The notes under the pieces were generated by a model, which had not been told where the DNA came from, did not search any database, and was given only the letters and a program-made list of their open reading frames with translations. A stretch of DNA of 10,300 nucleotides. Source: Hyphomicrobiales bacterium. Lineage in GTDB: Bacteria; Pseudomonadota; Alphaproteobacteria; Rhizobiales; Aestuariivirgaceae. Location: NCBI GenBank assembly GCA_014380505.1, contig JACMJT010000595.1, positions 1-10,300 of the forward strand, in the 5' to 3' direction. Positions within the stretch are counted from its first letter, which is position 1. Each line of letters begins with the position of its first letter. Both the position numbers and the translations under genes were made by a program. This document shows positions 1 through 7,782 of this stretch, one piece after another.

Positions 1-1312
1 CAAGGTTTGCCGTCACGGTGAAGATGTCATTGAGATACATGGCGACCGGATCATCGCCCTTCTCGCCATACCCGAATGCGGCCGAAGGCGTGGCGGGCGT
101 CAGAAGCGCATCGCACGTCTCGAAGGCCTTCTCGAAGTCCTCAAGGATGCGCGTGCGCACTTTCTGGGCGCGCAGATAATAGGCATCGTAATAGCCCGCC
201 GACAGGACATAGGTGCCAATCAGCAGCCGGCGTTGGACCTCCGTCCCAAACCCCTTTGCGCGCGTCGTCTCGTAGGTCGAGGTTAGCGAGCCGTCGCCCG
301 ACTGGCGCGCGCCGTAACGAATGCCGTCGTAGCGGGCAAGATTGGAAGACGCCTCCGCCGGCGCAACGATATAGTAGGCGGGGAGCGCATATTTGGTGTG
401 CGGCAGGGAGATATCGACGATCTCCGCCCCCTGCTCTTTCAGCCACTTGGCACCTTGCGACCACAGCGCATCGATTTCAGCGGGCATGGGATCGACGCGG
501 TATTCCCTGGGGATTCCCACGCGCAAGCCTTTGATCGGGCGGCCCACGGCTTTTTCATAATCGGGCACGGGCAGATCGACGGACGTCGTATCCCTGGGAT
601 CGACGCTCGCCATGGATTTCAGCATGATCGCGGCGTCGCGGACGTCACGGGCAATGGGTCCCGCCTGATCGAGCGAGGAGGCAAAGGCGACGATGCCCCA
701 GCGCGAACACCTGCCATAGGTGGGCTTGATGCCGACAGTGCCGGTGAAAGCGGCGGGCTGGCGGATAGAACCGCCCGTATCGGTAGCGGTTGCCGCCGCG
801 CACAGGTGGGCCGCCACTGCGGTCGCCGAGCCGCCGGAAGAACCGCCGGGCACCAGTGCGGCATTCGAGTTCCTGCGTTTCCACGGATTGATGACGTTGC
901 CGTAGTAGCTCGTCTCGTTGGATGAGCCCATGGCGAACTCATCCATATTGAGTTTTCCGAGCATCACGGCACCTTCGCGCCAGAGATTGCCGGTAATCGT
1001 CGATTCATAGGGCGGCTTGAAATTGTCGAGCACGTGGCTTGCGGCCTGGGTGTGCACGCCCTTGGTGGCGAAGAGATCCTTGATGCCGAGGGGAATGCCT
1101 TCCAGCGCACCGCCCTCGCCCTTGGCGAGTTTGGCCTCGGAGGCTTTCGCCATCTCACGGGCCTTCTCCGGCGTCTCGACGATATAGGCGTTGAGGATAC
1201 GAGCCTTCTCCATCGCCGCGAGATAGGCGTCGGTGAGGTCAACGGCTGAGAACTTCTTCTTCTTCAGCCCGTCGCGCGCGGCGGCAATGGTGAGGGAGGT
1301 GAGCGAGGTCAT
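1..1312 (-). CDS. gatA: Asp-tRNA(Asn)/Glu-tRNA(Gln) amidotransferase subunit A (3' end beyond window)
   Basis: GatA is the amidase subunit of the GatCAB complex. It releases ammonia from glutamine, which GatB uses to convert Glu-tRNA(Gln) or Asp-tRNA(Asn) to the amide form. My reading of the minus strand from ATG 1312 gives about 437 residues of uninterrupted amidase-signature protein; full-length GatA is about 490, so roughly the last 50 residues lie beyond the left edge. The Ser-cisSer-Lys triad is visible: Lys78 in [10 protein letters not shown], Ser158 in the glycine-serine stretch PGGSSGGSA, and Ser182 in [18 protein letters not shown] and SSLDQAGP, typical of GatA, follow. The start lies 34 bp after the gatC stop, with only a weak purine-rich Shine-Dalgarno sequence, which fits co-transcription with gatC. 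gatB is not in the window and would be expected further left. The family call is very secure. Confidence 0.97.
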   Translation of the reverse strand, partial: MTSLTSLTIAAARDGLKKKKFSAVDLTDAYLAAMEKARILNAYIVETPEKAREMAKASEAKLAKGEGGALEGIPLGIKDLFATKGVHTQAASHVLDNFKPPYESTITGNLWREGAVMLGKLNMDEFAMGSSNETSYYGNVINPWKRRNSNAALVPGGSSGGSATAVAAHLCAAATATDTGGSIRQPAAFTGTVGIKPTYGRCSRWGIVAFASSLDQAGPIARDVRDAAIMLKSMASVDPRDTTSVDLPVPDYEKAVGRPIKGLRVGIPREYRVDPMPAEIDALWSQGAKWLKEQGAEIVDISLPHTKYALPAYYIVAPAEASSNLARYDGIRYGARQSGDGSLTSTYETTRAKGFGTEVQRRLLIGTYVLSAGYYDAYYLRAQKVRTRILEDFEKAFETCDALLTPATPSAAFGYGEKGDDPVAMYLNDIFTVTANL

Positions 1313-1346
1313 TGCTATTCTCGTTGGCCAGGCTTCGCGGCGCGAG

Positions 1347-1634
1347 TCACTCAACCACCTTCGGCACCATGAAGAAAGAGTCCTCTTGGGCCGGAGCATT
1401 CTTCACCACATCGGCGGGATAGCGGCCATCAGTCACTTCGTCAGACCGCGTTTTCATTTTCATGGTGACGACGGAGGTTAGCGGTTCGACGCCTGAGATA
1501 TCGACCTCGTTCAACTGCTCGATCCAGTGCAGAATGGAATTGAGCTCGCCCGCCAGGCGTGGCACATCCTCGTCCGCAAGCTTGATGCGCGCCAGCCGCG
1601 CCACCCGCCTTACGGTTGCCTGATCGACGGACAT
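1347..1634 (-). CDS. gatC: Asp-tRNA(Asn)/Glu-tRNA(Gln) amidotransferase subunit C
   Basis: GatC is the small non-catalytic subunit that wraps around and stabilises the GatA-GatB interface in the cytoplasm. The protein has 95 residues, the normal length. It has the family pattern: an N-terminal helix with [12 protein letters not shown], then [15 protein letters not shown], then the extended segment VEPLTSV, and a C-terminal part with R.DEVTDG, DVVKNAP and DSFFMVPKV. The reading frame stays open upstream to 1721, but ATG 1634 is chosen because a GGGAGGA Shine-Dalgarno sequence precedes it by about 9 nt and the homologous region begins there. It sits 46 bp downstream of the acetyltransferase gene and 34 bp upstream of gatA, so the three probably form one transcription unit. 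Confidence 0.96.
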   Translation of the reverse strand: MSVDQATVRRVARLARIKLADEDVPRLAGELNSILHWIEQLNEVDISGVEPLTSVVTMKMKTRSDEVTDGRYPADVVKNAPAQEDSFFMVPKVVE

Positions 1635-1680
1635 ATCCGGTGGTCCTCCCAGCAAAATCGAACGGCTGGATAGCACCCGC

Positions 1681-2379
1681 TCAGGACACCTGCAACTTGG
1701 CTTTCTGCTGGCCGCCCGCATCGAAATTCTCCGGCTTCAGCCAGTTTTCGAAACCATCGCGTACCTTATGCCAATCCTTGTCAAGCATGGCATACCAGGC
1801 CGTGTCGCGGTTGCGGCCCTTGACGATGAAGTGCTGGCGGAAAATTCCCTCGAAGGTGAAGCAGAAGCGTTCCGCCGCCCGGCGCGATGGCGCATTGAGG
1901 GCATCGCATTTCCATTCGAGCCGGCGCACACCCAGATCGTCGAAACAGTGGCGGATCATCAGGAAGATCACCTCGGTGGCTTCCCGCGTTTTCTGCAGGC
2001 CGGGCGACATCCAGATATGGCCAATCTCGATGACGCCATTGGCGGGGTCGGCTCGCATGAAAGAGCCCATACCGCAGGCTTTGCCGGTGTCGCGCCGGAT
2101 GAAGGCATAAAACCACGGATCGCGCGAGGCTTCCCGGCCTTTCACCCACTCTTCGAACACTTCGAAGGACTCCCACGGGCCATAACCCAGATAGGTCCAG
2201 ACGTGGCCTTCGGGGTCATTGCCGGTGAAAGAGTCATACAGGTCTTTGGCGTGTTTCTCGGCGGAAACCGGTTCGAGCCTGATCCAGCGTCCGGGCAAGG
2301 GGCGCAAGTCGGGCTTGCTGCCGGGGGGCAGCGGATCGACGATGGGCCCCACGGGGCGTTCAGGCTTTTTCGCCACCAT
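1681..2379 (-). CDS. GNAT-family N-acetyltransferase (RimJ/RimL-like)
   Basis: This is a 232-residue protein with a single GNAT fold of the Acetyltransf_3 (RimJ/RimL) type. Such proteins transfer acetyl from acetyl-CoA to an amine; the substrate here is unknown. Visible features are an N-terminal substrate-side region with [11 protein letters not shown], a central core with [10 protein letters not shown] and [10 protein letters not shown], the segment [20 protein letters not shown] where the acetyl-CoA pyrophosphate loop should lie, and the C-terminal block [16 protein letters not shown]...EG.FR. A near-consensus AGGAGGT (minus strand, 2387-2381) lies only one base before ATG 2379. The next codon, GTG at 2376, has better spacing, and a TTG at 2391 overlaps the ribosome site, so the true start is either 2379 or 2376. 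It is the first gene of the minus-strand gatC-gatA unit and is divergent from ruvX. A link to tRNA amidation is not implied by the sequence. Confidence 0.9.
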   Translation of the reverse strand: MVAKKPERPVGPIVDPLPPGSKPDLRPLPGRWIRLEPVSAEKHAKDLYDSFTGNDPEGHVWTYLGYGPWESFEVFEEWVKGREASRDPWFYAFIRRDTGKACGMGSFMRADPANGVIEIGHIWMSPGLQKTREATEVIFLMIRHCFDDLGVRRLEWKCDALNAPSRRAAERFCFTFEGIFRQHFIVKGRNRDTAWYAMLDKDWHKVRDGFENWLKPENFDAGGQQKAKLQVS

Positions 2380-2475
2380 AACCTCCTGCAAAATCCTAAG
2401 CCTACCCTTTTAGGTCAACTCACCAATGCGGCAAACGCCATTTGCCCTTGCTGCCAAATGGGATAGGAGGACGCC
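2380..2475. promoter_or_regulatory. Divergent intergenic region between acetyltransferase gene and ruvX
   Basis: This short region must hold the promoters or translation signals of both flanking genes. On the plus side an ideal AGGAGG at 2465-2470 lies five bases before the ruvX ATG. On the minus side AGGAGGT at 2387-2381 serves the acetyltransferase. A TTGACC hexamer on the minus strand (2418-2413) could be a -35 element, but no convincing -10 sits at the right distance. Two overlapping inverted repeats occupy 2430-2461 and are listed separately. Confidence 0.5.
2430..2461 (+). promoter_or_regulatory. Two overlapping, mutually exclusive inverted repeats upstream of ruvX
   Basis: Read directly: GGCAAA (2430-2435), a five-base loop, and TTTGCC (2441-2446) form a perfect 6-bp hairpin. 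CCATTTG (2438-2444), a ten-base loop, and CAAATGG (2455-2461) form a perfect 7-bp hairpin. Both use the TTTG at 2441-2444, so only one can form at a time. The second ends three bases before the ruvX ribosome-binding site. This could be a DNA operator, an mRNA switch that controls translation, or chance; no ligand or regulator can be named. Confidence 0.3.
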
Positions 2476-2940
2476 ATGGCCACTTCCGATGTCTCGCTTA
2501 AGACCGCTTTGCAGCAGGTCGCCCCGCCGGCGCGGCTCATGGGACTCGATCTTGGGACGAAAACGATCGGTGTGGCCACCAGCGATCTGACCCGGCAGAT
2601 CGCCACGCCTATCGAGACCATAGCGCGGGCGAAGTTTACGGCAGACGCTGCAAAGCTGCTCGCAATCGCTGCCCGTGAAAACATCGGGCTTATCGTGCTG
2701 GGACTCCCCGTCAACATGGATGGCAGCGAGGGGCCGCGAGCACAATCGACCCGGGCCTTCGCGCGCAATCTGGCGCGGCTCACCAATATTCCCATTGTTT
2801 ATTGGGATGAGCGGCTTTCGACGGCCGCCGTCGAGCGCATGTTGATCCAGGCGGATGCGTCGCGCTCGAAACGCGATGCCGTGATCGACAAGCTCGCCGC
2901 CGCCTGGATTTTGCAGGCGGCGCTGGATTCGCTGAGATGA
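2476..2940 (+). CDS. ruvX: RuvX/YqgF family putative pre-16S rRNA nuclease / Holliday junction resolvase
   Basis: RuvX (YqgF) has an RNase H-like fold. It is implicated in maturation of the 5' end of 16S rRNA and was also proposed to be a Holliday-junction resolvase. The 154-residue length fits the family. The conserved acidic residues sit in their usual blocks: Asp25 in GLDLGTKTIGVA, Asp111-Glu112 in WDERLST and Asp138 in DKLAAAWILQ, with LGLPVNMDGSEGPRAQ between them. About 20 residues precede the core, a common N-terminal extension. The start is fixed by AGGAGG five bases upstream. ruvX beside gatC is a recurrent alphaproteobacterial arrangement. The gene ends 12 bp before the first REP-like repeat. 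Confidence 0.96.
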   Translation: MATSDVSLKTALQQVAPPARLMGLDLGTKTIGVATSDLTRQIATPIETIARAKFTADAAKLLAIAARENIGLIVLGLPVNMDGSEGPRAQSTRAFARNLARLTNIPIVYWDERLSTAAVERMLIQADASRSKRDAVIDKLAAAWILQAALDSLR

Positions 2941-2952
2941 TAGAAACAAGCT

Positions 2953-2982
2953 GTCATCGCCGGACTCGTTCCGGCGACCCAT
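2953..2982 (+). repeat. REP-like palindromic repeat, copy 1
   Basis: This 30-bp element has the form GTCAT + hairpin + ACCCAT. The stem CGCCGGA / TCCGGCG (2958-2964 and 2970-2976) is a perfect 7 bp with a CTCGT loop. It matches the reverse complement of copy 2 at 23 of 30 positions by my count. The conserved non-palindromic ends give it a direction. It lies 12 bp after the ruvX stop. No run of T follows the stem, so it is not a standard terminator. Confidence 0.75.
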
Positions 2983-3017
2983 CGTTCCACATTGCAGGTG
3001 TTCGAGCCAGGGCTGCC

Positions 3018-3047
3018 ATGGGTTGCCGGGATAAACCCGGCAATGAC
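3018..3047 (-). repeat. REP-like palindromic repeat, copy 2 (inverted)
   Basis: This is the second 30-bp element, inverted relative to copy 1: ATGGGT + hairpin + ATGAC on the plus strand. Its stem TTGCCGGG / CCCGGCAA (3023-3030 and 3036-3043) is a perfect 8 bp with an ATAAA loop. The two copies face each other through their ACCCAT ends across 35 bp (2983-3017), so the pair resembles a BIME-type unit and could also fold as one long hairpin. It ends 14 bp before the first AEC transporter start, just upstream of that gene's ribosome-binding site. Confidence 0.75.
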
Positions 3048-3061
3048 AAAGTGAGGAAGGA

Positions 3062-3997
3062 ATGACCTCCACCTTCGAAACGCTGTTGCCCGTCTTCCTT
3101 CTCATCGCGCTCGGCTGGGGTTTGCGCTTCCGCCATGTGGTGCCGGAAGATATGTGGCGGGGGATCGAGCTGCTTGGGTACTGGGTGTTCTTTCCGGCGC
3201 TGCTTGGCGATACGCTGATCCGCTCCGACATATCGCAATTGCCGCTCACGGGCATCGCGGTCACGATGATCGGGACCTTCCTGACAATGGCTTTGATCCT
3301 TCTGGCGACGCGCAAGCCCATCATGGCGCAACTTGCGATCAACGGACCCTCCTATTCCTCGCTGTTTCAAGGCGCCACGCGCTGGAACGGCTTCATAGCC
3401 CTTCCCGTGCTCGCCAAACTTTATGGCGACGAGGGCGTGGCGCTGGTCGCCGTCATCATGGGGGCGCTGGTGCCCATCGCCAACGTCGTAGCGGTCTATG
3501 TCGTGGCCCATAATGCGGCGGGCCGCGAACTCACATGGCGCGAGACAACCTATATCGTCTTTCGCAATCCCTTCATCTGGGCAACTGCAATCGGGCTTCT
3601 TATCAACATTGCCGGGATCACCATTTACACGCCGGTGATGACGGCTATGGGCATGCTGGGCGGTGCCGCCATCGCCTCGGGGCTGCTGATGGTGGGCGCC
3701 GGACTATCGACCCATGAAGCGATCAGGCCCTCGCCCGCTGTGTGGATCGGCACATTGCTAAAACTCTTTGGTACTCCGGCGCTGGTTGCTGTTTGGAGTC
3801 TGGCGACGGGTGTAACGGGCACGGCCTTTGTCGCCTGCATGGTGTGCGCCGCGGTGCCCACGGCCATGAGTTCCTATGTGCTGGCCCGCCAGATGGGAGG
3901 CGATGCACCGCTCGTCGCCGCGACGGTCACGGTGCAAACCATTATCTCCTTCTTCTCCATACCCGTCATCATCGCGCTGGCGAGAGTTTTACAATGA
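3062..3997 (+). CDS. AEC (auxin efflux carrier) family transporter, copy 1
   Basis: This is a 311-residue, very hydrophobic inner-membrane protein of the AEC family, which in bacteria includes malonate, malate and other organic-anion carriers; the substrate here is unknown. Family-type features in order: an N-terminal helix with LLPVFLLIALGWGLR, WVFFPALL near residue 45, NGPSYSSLFQGATRW near residue 95, NPFIW in the middle, LLMVGAGLSTHEAI near 210, and CAAVPTAMSSYVLARQMGGD near the C-terminus. Membrane helices fill most of the rest in the two-halved layout expected for about ten segments. GAGG at 3053-3056 lies five bases before the ATG. The last four bases overlap the next gene (ATGA), so the two are translationally coupled. 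The REP pair lies directly upstream, so expression may come from read-through of ruvX or from a promoter not evident here. Confidence 0.92.
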   Translation: MTSTFETLLPVFLLIALGWGLRFRHVVPEDMWRGIELLGYWVFFPALLGDTLIRSDISQLPLTGIAVTMIGTFLTMALILLATRKPIMAQLAINGPSYSSLFQGATRWNGFIALPVLAKLYGDEGVALVAVIMGALVPIANVVAVYVVAHNAAGRELTWRETTYIVFRNPFIWATAIGLLINIAGITIYTPVMTAMGMLGGAAIASGLLMVGAGLSTHEAIRPSPAVWIGTLLKLFGTPALVAVWSLATGVTGTAFVACMVCAAVPTAMSSYVLARQMGGDAPLVAATVTVQTIISFFSIPVIIALARVLQ

Positions 3998-4929
3998 CCG
4001 CTGCATTCGTAGCCCTGCTGCCGGTGTTTATCGTCATTCTCGTGGGTTTCGGCTTGCGGAAGTCGGAGCTGATCGGCGAAAGCCATTGGACTGCAGTCGA
4101 TCACGTGTGTTACTTCGTGCTGTTTCCGGCGATCTTCTTCAAGGAAATCGTTGCCGCCGATTTCTCGAATGTTCCCGTGTTCGGCATGGCCCTCGCCATG
4201 ATGCTGGCCGTGGTGACGATGTCCGCCGTCCTGCTGGTTTTCCGCCGCCCGCTCTACGCCGCTCTCGCTATCGACGGCCCGCAGTTCACCAGCCTGTTCC
4301 AGGGCGCCACGCGCTGGCACACCTTCATCGCCTTCGCCATTATTCCCATCTATTTCGGGCCGTCGGCGCTGGCGCTTGGCGCGGTGAGTGCTGCCGCCAT
4401 GACGCCGCTGCTCAACGTCATCTGCGTGGTGGTGATGTCTATTCTGGTCTCGGGCCGCTCACCGGATGCGCGGACGATCCTTTTTGCCATCGTCAAGAAC
4501 CCCTTCGTCATTTCCACAGTCGGGGGCGTTGCGTGGAAGGTTTTGCAGTTGCCCACTCCAGCCCTGGGCATTCAGGTTCTCGATATGATCGGCAAGGGGG
4601 CGCTGGGGCTTGCCTTGCTTACGGTGGGCGCTGGATTGCGGGTGGACGAGGCGATATCGGCCAAGGCGCCCGTGCTGGCGGCAACGGTGCTCAAGCTCGC
4701 CGTCATGCCGCTCATCATGGTGTTATGCCTGAAGCTGTTTGGCGTCACGGGCCAGGCTGCGGCCGTAGCCCTGCTTTGCGCCGCCGTGCCGACGGGGTCG
4801 GGCGCCTATATTCTGGCGCGCCAGATGGGTGGAGATGCGCCGCTCGTTGCCAATATTCTCACACTTCAAGTGATCTGTGCCGCCGTGACCATCCCGCTGG
4901 TGCTGTGGCTTTTCGGCGTGATAGAATAA
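3994..4929 (+). CDS. AEC (auxin efflux carrier) family transporter, copy 2
   Basis: This is a second AEC permease of exactly the same length (311 residues) as its upstream neighbour and clearly homologous to it. Shared blocks include LLPVF, FPA, SLFQGATRW, NPF, VGAGL, EAI, GVTG, CAAVPT and the ten-residue ARQMGGDAPL near the C-terminus. The intervening helices have diverged strongly, so this is an old tandem duplication and not a recent one. ATG 3994 is chosen because it overlaps the previous stop as ATGA and begins the region alignable with copy 1; the frame is open further upstream, but only as a shadow. The two could work as separate carriers or, by inference only, as a heteromeric pair. 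The gene ends 9 bp from the convergent membrane-protein gene. Confidence 0.92.
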   Translation: MTAAFVALLPVFIVILVGFGLRKSELIGESHWTAVDHVCYFVLFPAIFFKEIVAADFSNVPVFGMALAMMLAVVTMSAVLLVFRRPLYAALAIDGPQFTSLFQGATRWHTFIAFAIIPIYFGPSALALGAVSAAAMTPLLNVICVVVMSILVSGRSPDARTILFAIVKNPFVISTVGGVAWKVLQLPTPALGIQVLDMIGKGALGLALLTVGAGLRVDEAISAKAPVLAATVLKLAVMPLIMVLCLKLFGVTGQAAAVALLCAAVPTGSGAYILARQMGGDAPLVANILTLQVICAAVTIPLVLWLFGVIE

Positions 4930-4938
4930 CGGCGAAGC

Positions 4939-5484
4939 TTAACCCGGCATCAAGGTGAAATAGACCCCATAGAAGGCAATCCATCCCGCGGCGAATGTGG
5001 CCTTCACCGCGGTTTCGCTGAAACGCTTGCGCAGCAAGCCTGCCGCTACCATGACAATGACGATCGCAGCCCAGAAGCGCAGCAGGCGGGCCATGACCGT
5101 GGCGGCCATGAATGGCGCGATGGCGGTACCCATCGCACCTGCCTCGACGGCATAAATTTTGTAGGGCACGCCGCGGAATCCACCTTCGATGAGCGGCCAG
5201 AGGATTGCAGAATGCAAATCGCGAGCAGCGGCGGTAATCATCTCGGGCGCGATGGCGGGAAGACCTTCCAGAACATTCCGCGCTGCTTCCGCGTTCGTAC
5301 TACCCCACGCAAACATGAGTGCGCCGCCCAGCAAAGCGCCGCCGCAAGCCGCCAAGGATGCAAGGGCGGCTCGCCGCCAACCGTGGCGAAGCAACACCCA
5401 GGTCAACCACACGTCGGGCACGATGAAAAACAGTGTCGCTTCGGCAAGGCCCCACAGTGCCGCTATACCCAGGATTAATCCCAT
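4939..5484 (-). CDS. Small polytopic membrane protein of unknown function, possibly DedA/VTT-like
   Basis: This is a 181-residue protein with several hydrophobic segments (roughly residues 1-22, 38-60, 115-130, 136-151 and 163-178). I do not recognise a named family with certainty. The N-terminal WGLAEATLFFIVPD and the central FRGVPYKIYAVEAGAMG recall the DedA/VTT (SNARE-associated) membrane proteins, some of which act in lipid transport or scrambling; this is a weak resemblance judged by eye. ATG 5484 begins inside the last codons of the acyltransferase gene (overlap 5475-5484). There is no clear ribosome site, so translation is probably coupled. The frame is open upstream to 5616, but that stretch is arginine-rich and lies within the acyltransferase. 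As the last gene of a phospholipid-synthesis cassette, it may handle or move the product; this is inference. Confidence 0.75.
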   Translation of the reverse strand: MGLILGIAALWGLAEATLFFIVPDVWLTWVLLRHGWRRAALASLAACGGALLGGALMFAWGSTNAEAARNVLEGLPAIAPEMITAAARDLHSAILWPLIEGGFRGVPYKIYAVEAGAMGTAIAPFMAATVMARLLRFWAAIVIVMVAAGLLRKRFSETAVKATFAAGWIAFYGVYFTLMPG

Positions 5485-6103
5485 GCGGGAAAATGGGCTT
5501 CGGCAGCGAGTGCCTCGATGGCTCCGCGGAGATCGGCCATGAAGGTTTTCGTGTCGCCTTTCCAGGGAATGGGATCGCCCACGAAAATATCGCAGATGAA
5601 GGGCACGAGGAGCCATGTGCCTTTGGGAAGCGCCTTGCCAAGCCCGTGCATGAGGACGGGCACCACGGGCACGCCGGGGTTGTCCTTGACCAGCAGCGCC
5701 ACGCCGCGTTTGAACTCGGCCAGCTTCTCGGGCTCGCCCCGCGTTCCTTCAGGATAAAGCACGAGCACGGAACCTTGCTCCAGCGCCGCTTTCGATCTCG
5801 TCAGAGGATTGCCGCCGCCACCTCGCTCGATCGGCAGGATGCCGATGATCCGGGTGGCGAACCACGCCAGCCATTTGCTGCTCATGAAATAATCGAGTGC
5901 GGCGACCGGGCGAACCTTGGGAAGGCTGGAGAGCGGCATGAGGGACAGAAGTGTCAACGTATCGAGATGCGAATTGTGGTTGGCAACGACGATGGCCGGA
6001 CCCTTTACCGGAAGCTTTTCGCGGCTCCTGACATTGAGGCCGAGCACGAGAAGCACAAGGAACCGCACTGGCCCTGCAAAGAACAAATATCGCAAAGCGT
6101 TGT

Positions 6104-6107
<4 letters not shown>
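5475..6107 (-). CDS. PlsC-type 1-acylglycerol-3-phosphate acyltransferase family protein
   Basis: This is a 210-residue glycerolipid acyltransferase of the PlsC/LPLAT family. Such enzymes transfer an acyl chain from acyl-ACP or acyl-CoA to lysophosphatidate, or to a related lysolipid, at the inner membrane. The catalytic H(X)4D motif is NHNSHLD (His44, Asp49). The substrate-binding motif YPEGTRG is at residues 118-124, with IGILPIERGG between them and VPVVPVLMHG after. A hydrophobic N-terminal segment (about residues 8-24) anchors it. The start overlaps the ynbB-like stop as ATGA (6104-6107). No ribosome site is visible, so coupling is likely. The frame is open far upstream (to 6902), but only as an out-of-frame shadow of the cytidylyltransferase gene. 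Whether this is the organism's main PlsC or a cassette-specific acyltransferase cannot be told; its setting suggests the latter. Confidence 0.93.
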
Positions 6108-7050
<943 letters not shown>

Positions 7051-7054
<4 letters not shown>

Positions 7055-7668
7055 TTCGCTTCGCCTCCAGCCAATACCTTCGCTGCCCTGTTGCAGACAG
7101 TCACCACAAGCAGCCCCACAATTACCCACTGATATGCGACCGCCCATTCCGCAGGAAATGGCGTGAACGCAATCAGGGCTGCCAGCAGCCCAAATGCAAA
7201 CGCACGATCGCTCTTGCCCATCGGCCCATCGTAGCGCCGCGTGCTGCCTACGGTGGGGCCGAGCACGCCGGTCATTTCGGTGAGGACCGCAAGGATTGCG
7301 GCCAGAACGGCGGCCGTGGGCGACAGTCCGGGGATCAGGGCAAAGGGCAAATATAAAGCTGTATCCGAGATGGCATCGCAGAGTTCATTGAGAATGGCGC
7401 CAAGGCGGCTCTTCTGCCCATGTTCCCGCGCCAGCATGCCATCGATGGCATTAAGCGCCATACGGATGAAAAGTGTCACCGGAAGCAGCAACAGCCAAAT
7501 CGCCCTGCCCGGCTGCCAACACAAGGCCAATCCGTGGGCGATGCTCAATGCCGCGGCTATTATCGTGACCTGATTTGCTGTGAACCCTGCCGCGGCAAGC
7601 CATCGGCAGACCGGGCGCAGCAGGGCCTGAAATTTCGGTTTAATGTCATATATCGAAGCCAAGGCCAC
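7051..7668 (-). CDS. ynbA: CDP-alcohol phosphatidyltransferase family protein, YnbA type
   Basis: Members move a phosphatidyl group from CDP-diacylglycerol to an alcohol in the inner membrane; the alcohol used by YnbA proteins is not known to me. The product is about 205 residues with several membrane helices. The core motif is present in altered form: Asn73-x2-Asp76-Gly77-x2-Ala80-Arg81-x8-Gly90-x3-Asn94-x3-Asp98, with a further Asp102. Two of the four canonical aspartates are therefore Asn. The N-terminal [13 protein letters not shown], the [16 protein letters not shown] stretch and GKSDRA match my memory of E. coli YnbA. No ATG is available near the homologous start. GTG 7668 is given, but TTG 7662 is equally possible and has a GGTGG at better spacing. 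A further GTG at 7773 would add an unlikely extension. It is the first gene of a four-gene overlapping cassette and is divergent from pyrB. Confidence 0.9.
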
Positions 7669-7782
7669 CCCACCGATTCTATTCCCGGCGGGTGCAGTAG
7701 TGATCGATTTGGTATGGGGAATCCACAGGCAAATCTTCGCCCCTTGCCGCGCATGCAAATCCCCCCTACACACCCGGCTTTA
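7669..7782. promoter_or_regulatory. Divergent promoter region between ynbA-like gene and pyrB
   Basis: These 114 bp separate two divergent operons and should contain both promoters. On the plus strand TTGCCG (7744-7749), a 17-bp spacer and TACACA (7767-7772) form a weak sigma-70-like match that would start transcription only a few bases before the pyrB ATG. Nothing convincing was seen on the minus strand. No UTP-sensing attenuator or leader terminator is visible. Confidence 0.35.

Noticed and set aside
2953..3047. REP pair as a rho-independent terminator of ruvX
   Set aside because: The stems are strong, but neither is followed by a run of T on either strand, so terminator function is not supported by sequence alone.
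2410..3342. Minus-strand open frame of 310 codons spanning ruvX, the REP pair and the first transporter
   Set aside because: It crosses two real plus-strand genes and an intergenic repeat and has no recognisable domain.
4930..4938. Bidirectional terminator between the convergent AEC and membrane-protein genes
   Set aside because: Only 9 bp separate the stops, and no hairpin with a T-run was seen there or in the adjoining gene ends.
3876..4958. Plus-strand open frame of 360 codons overlapping the second transporter
   Set aside because: It is an Arg/His/Gly-rich out-of-frame reading of the AEC gene, which itself has clear family motifs.
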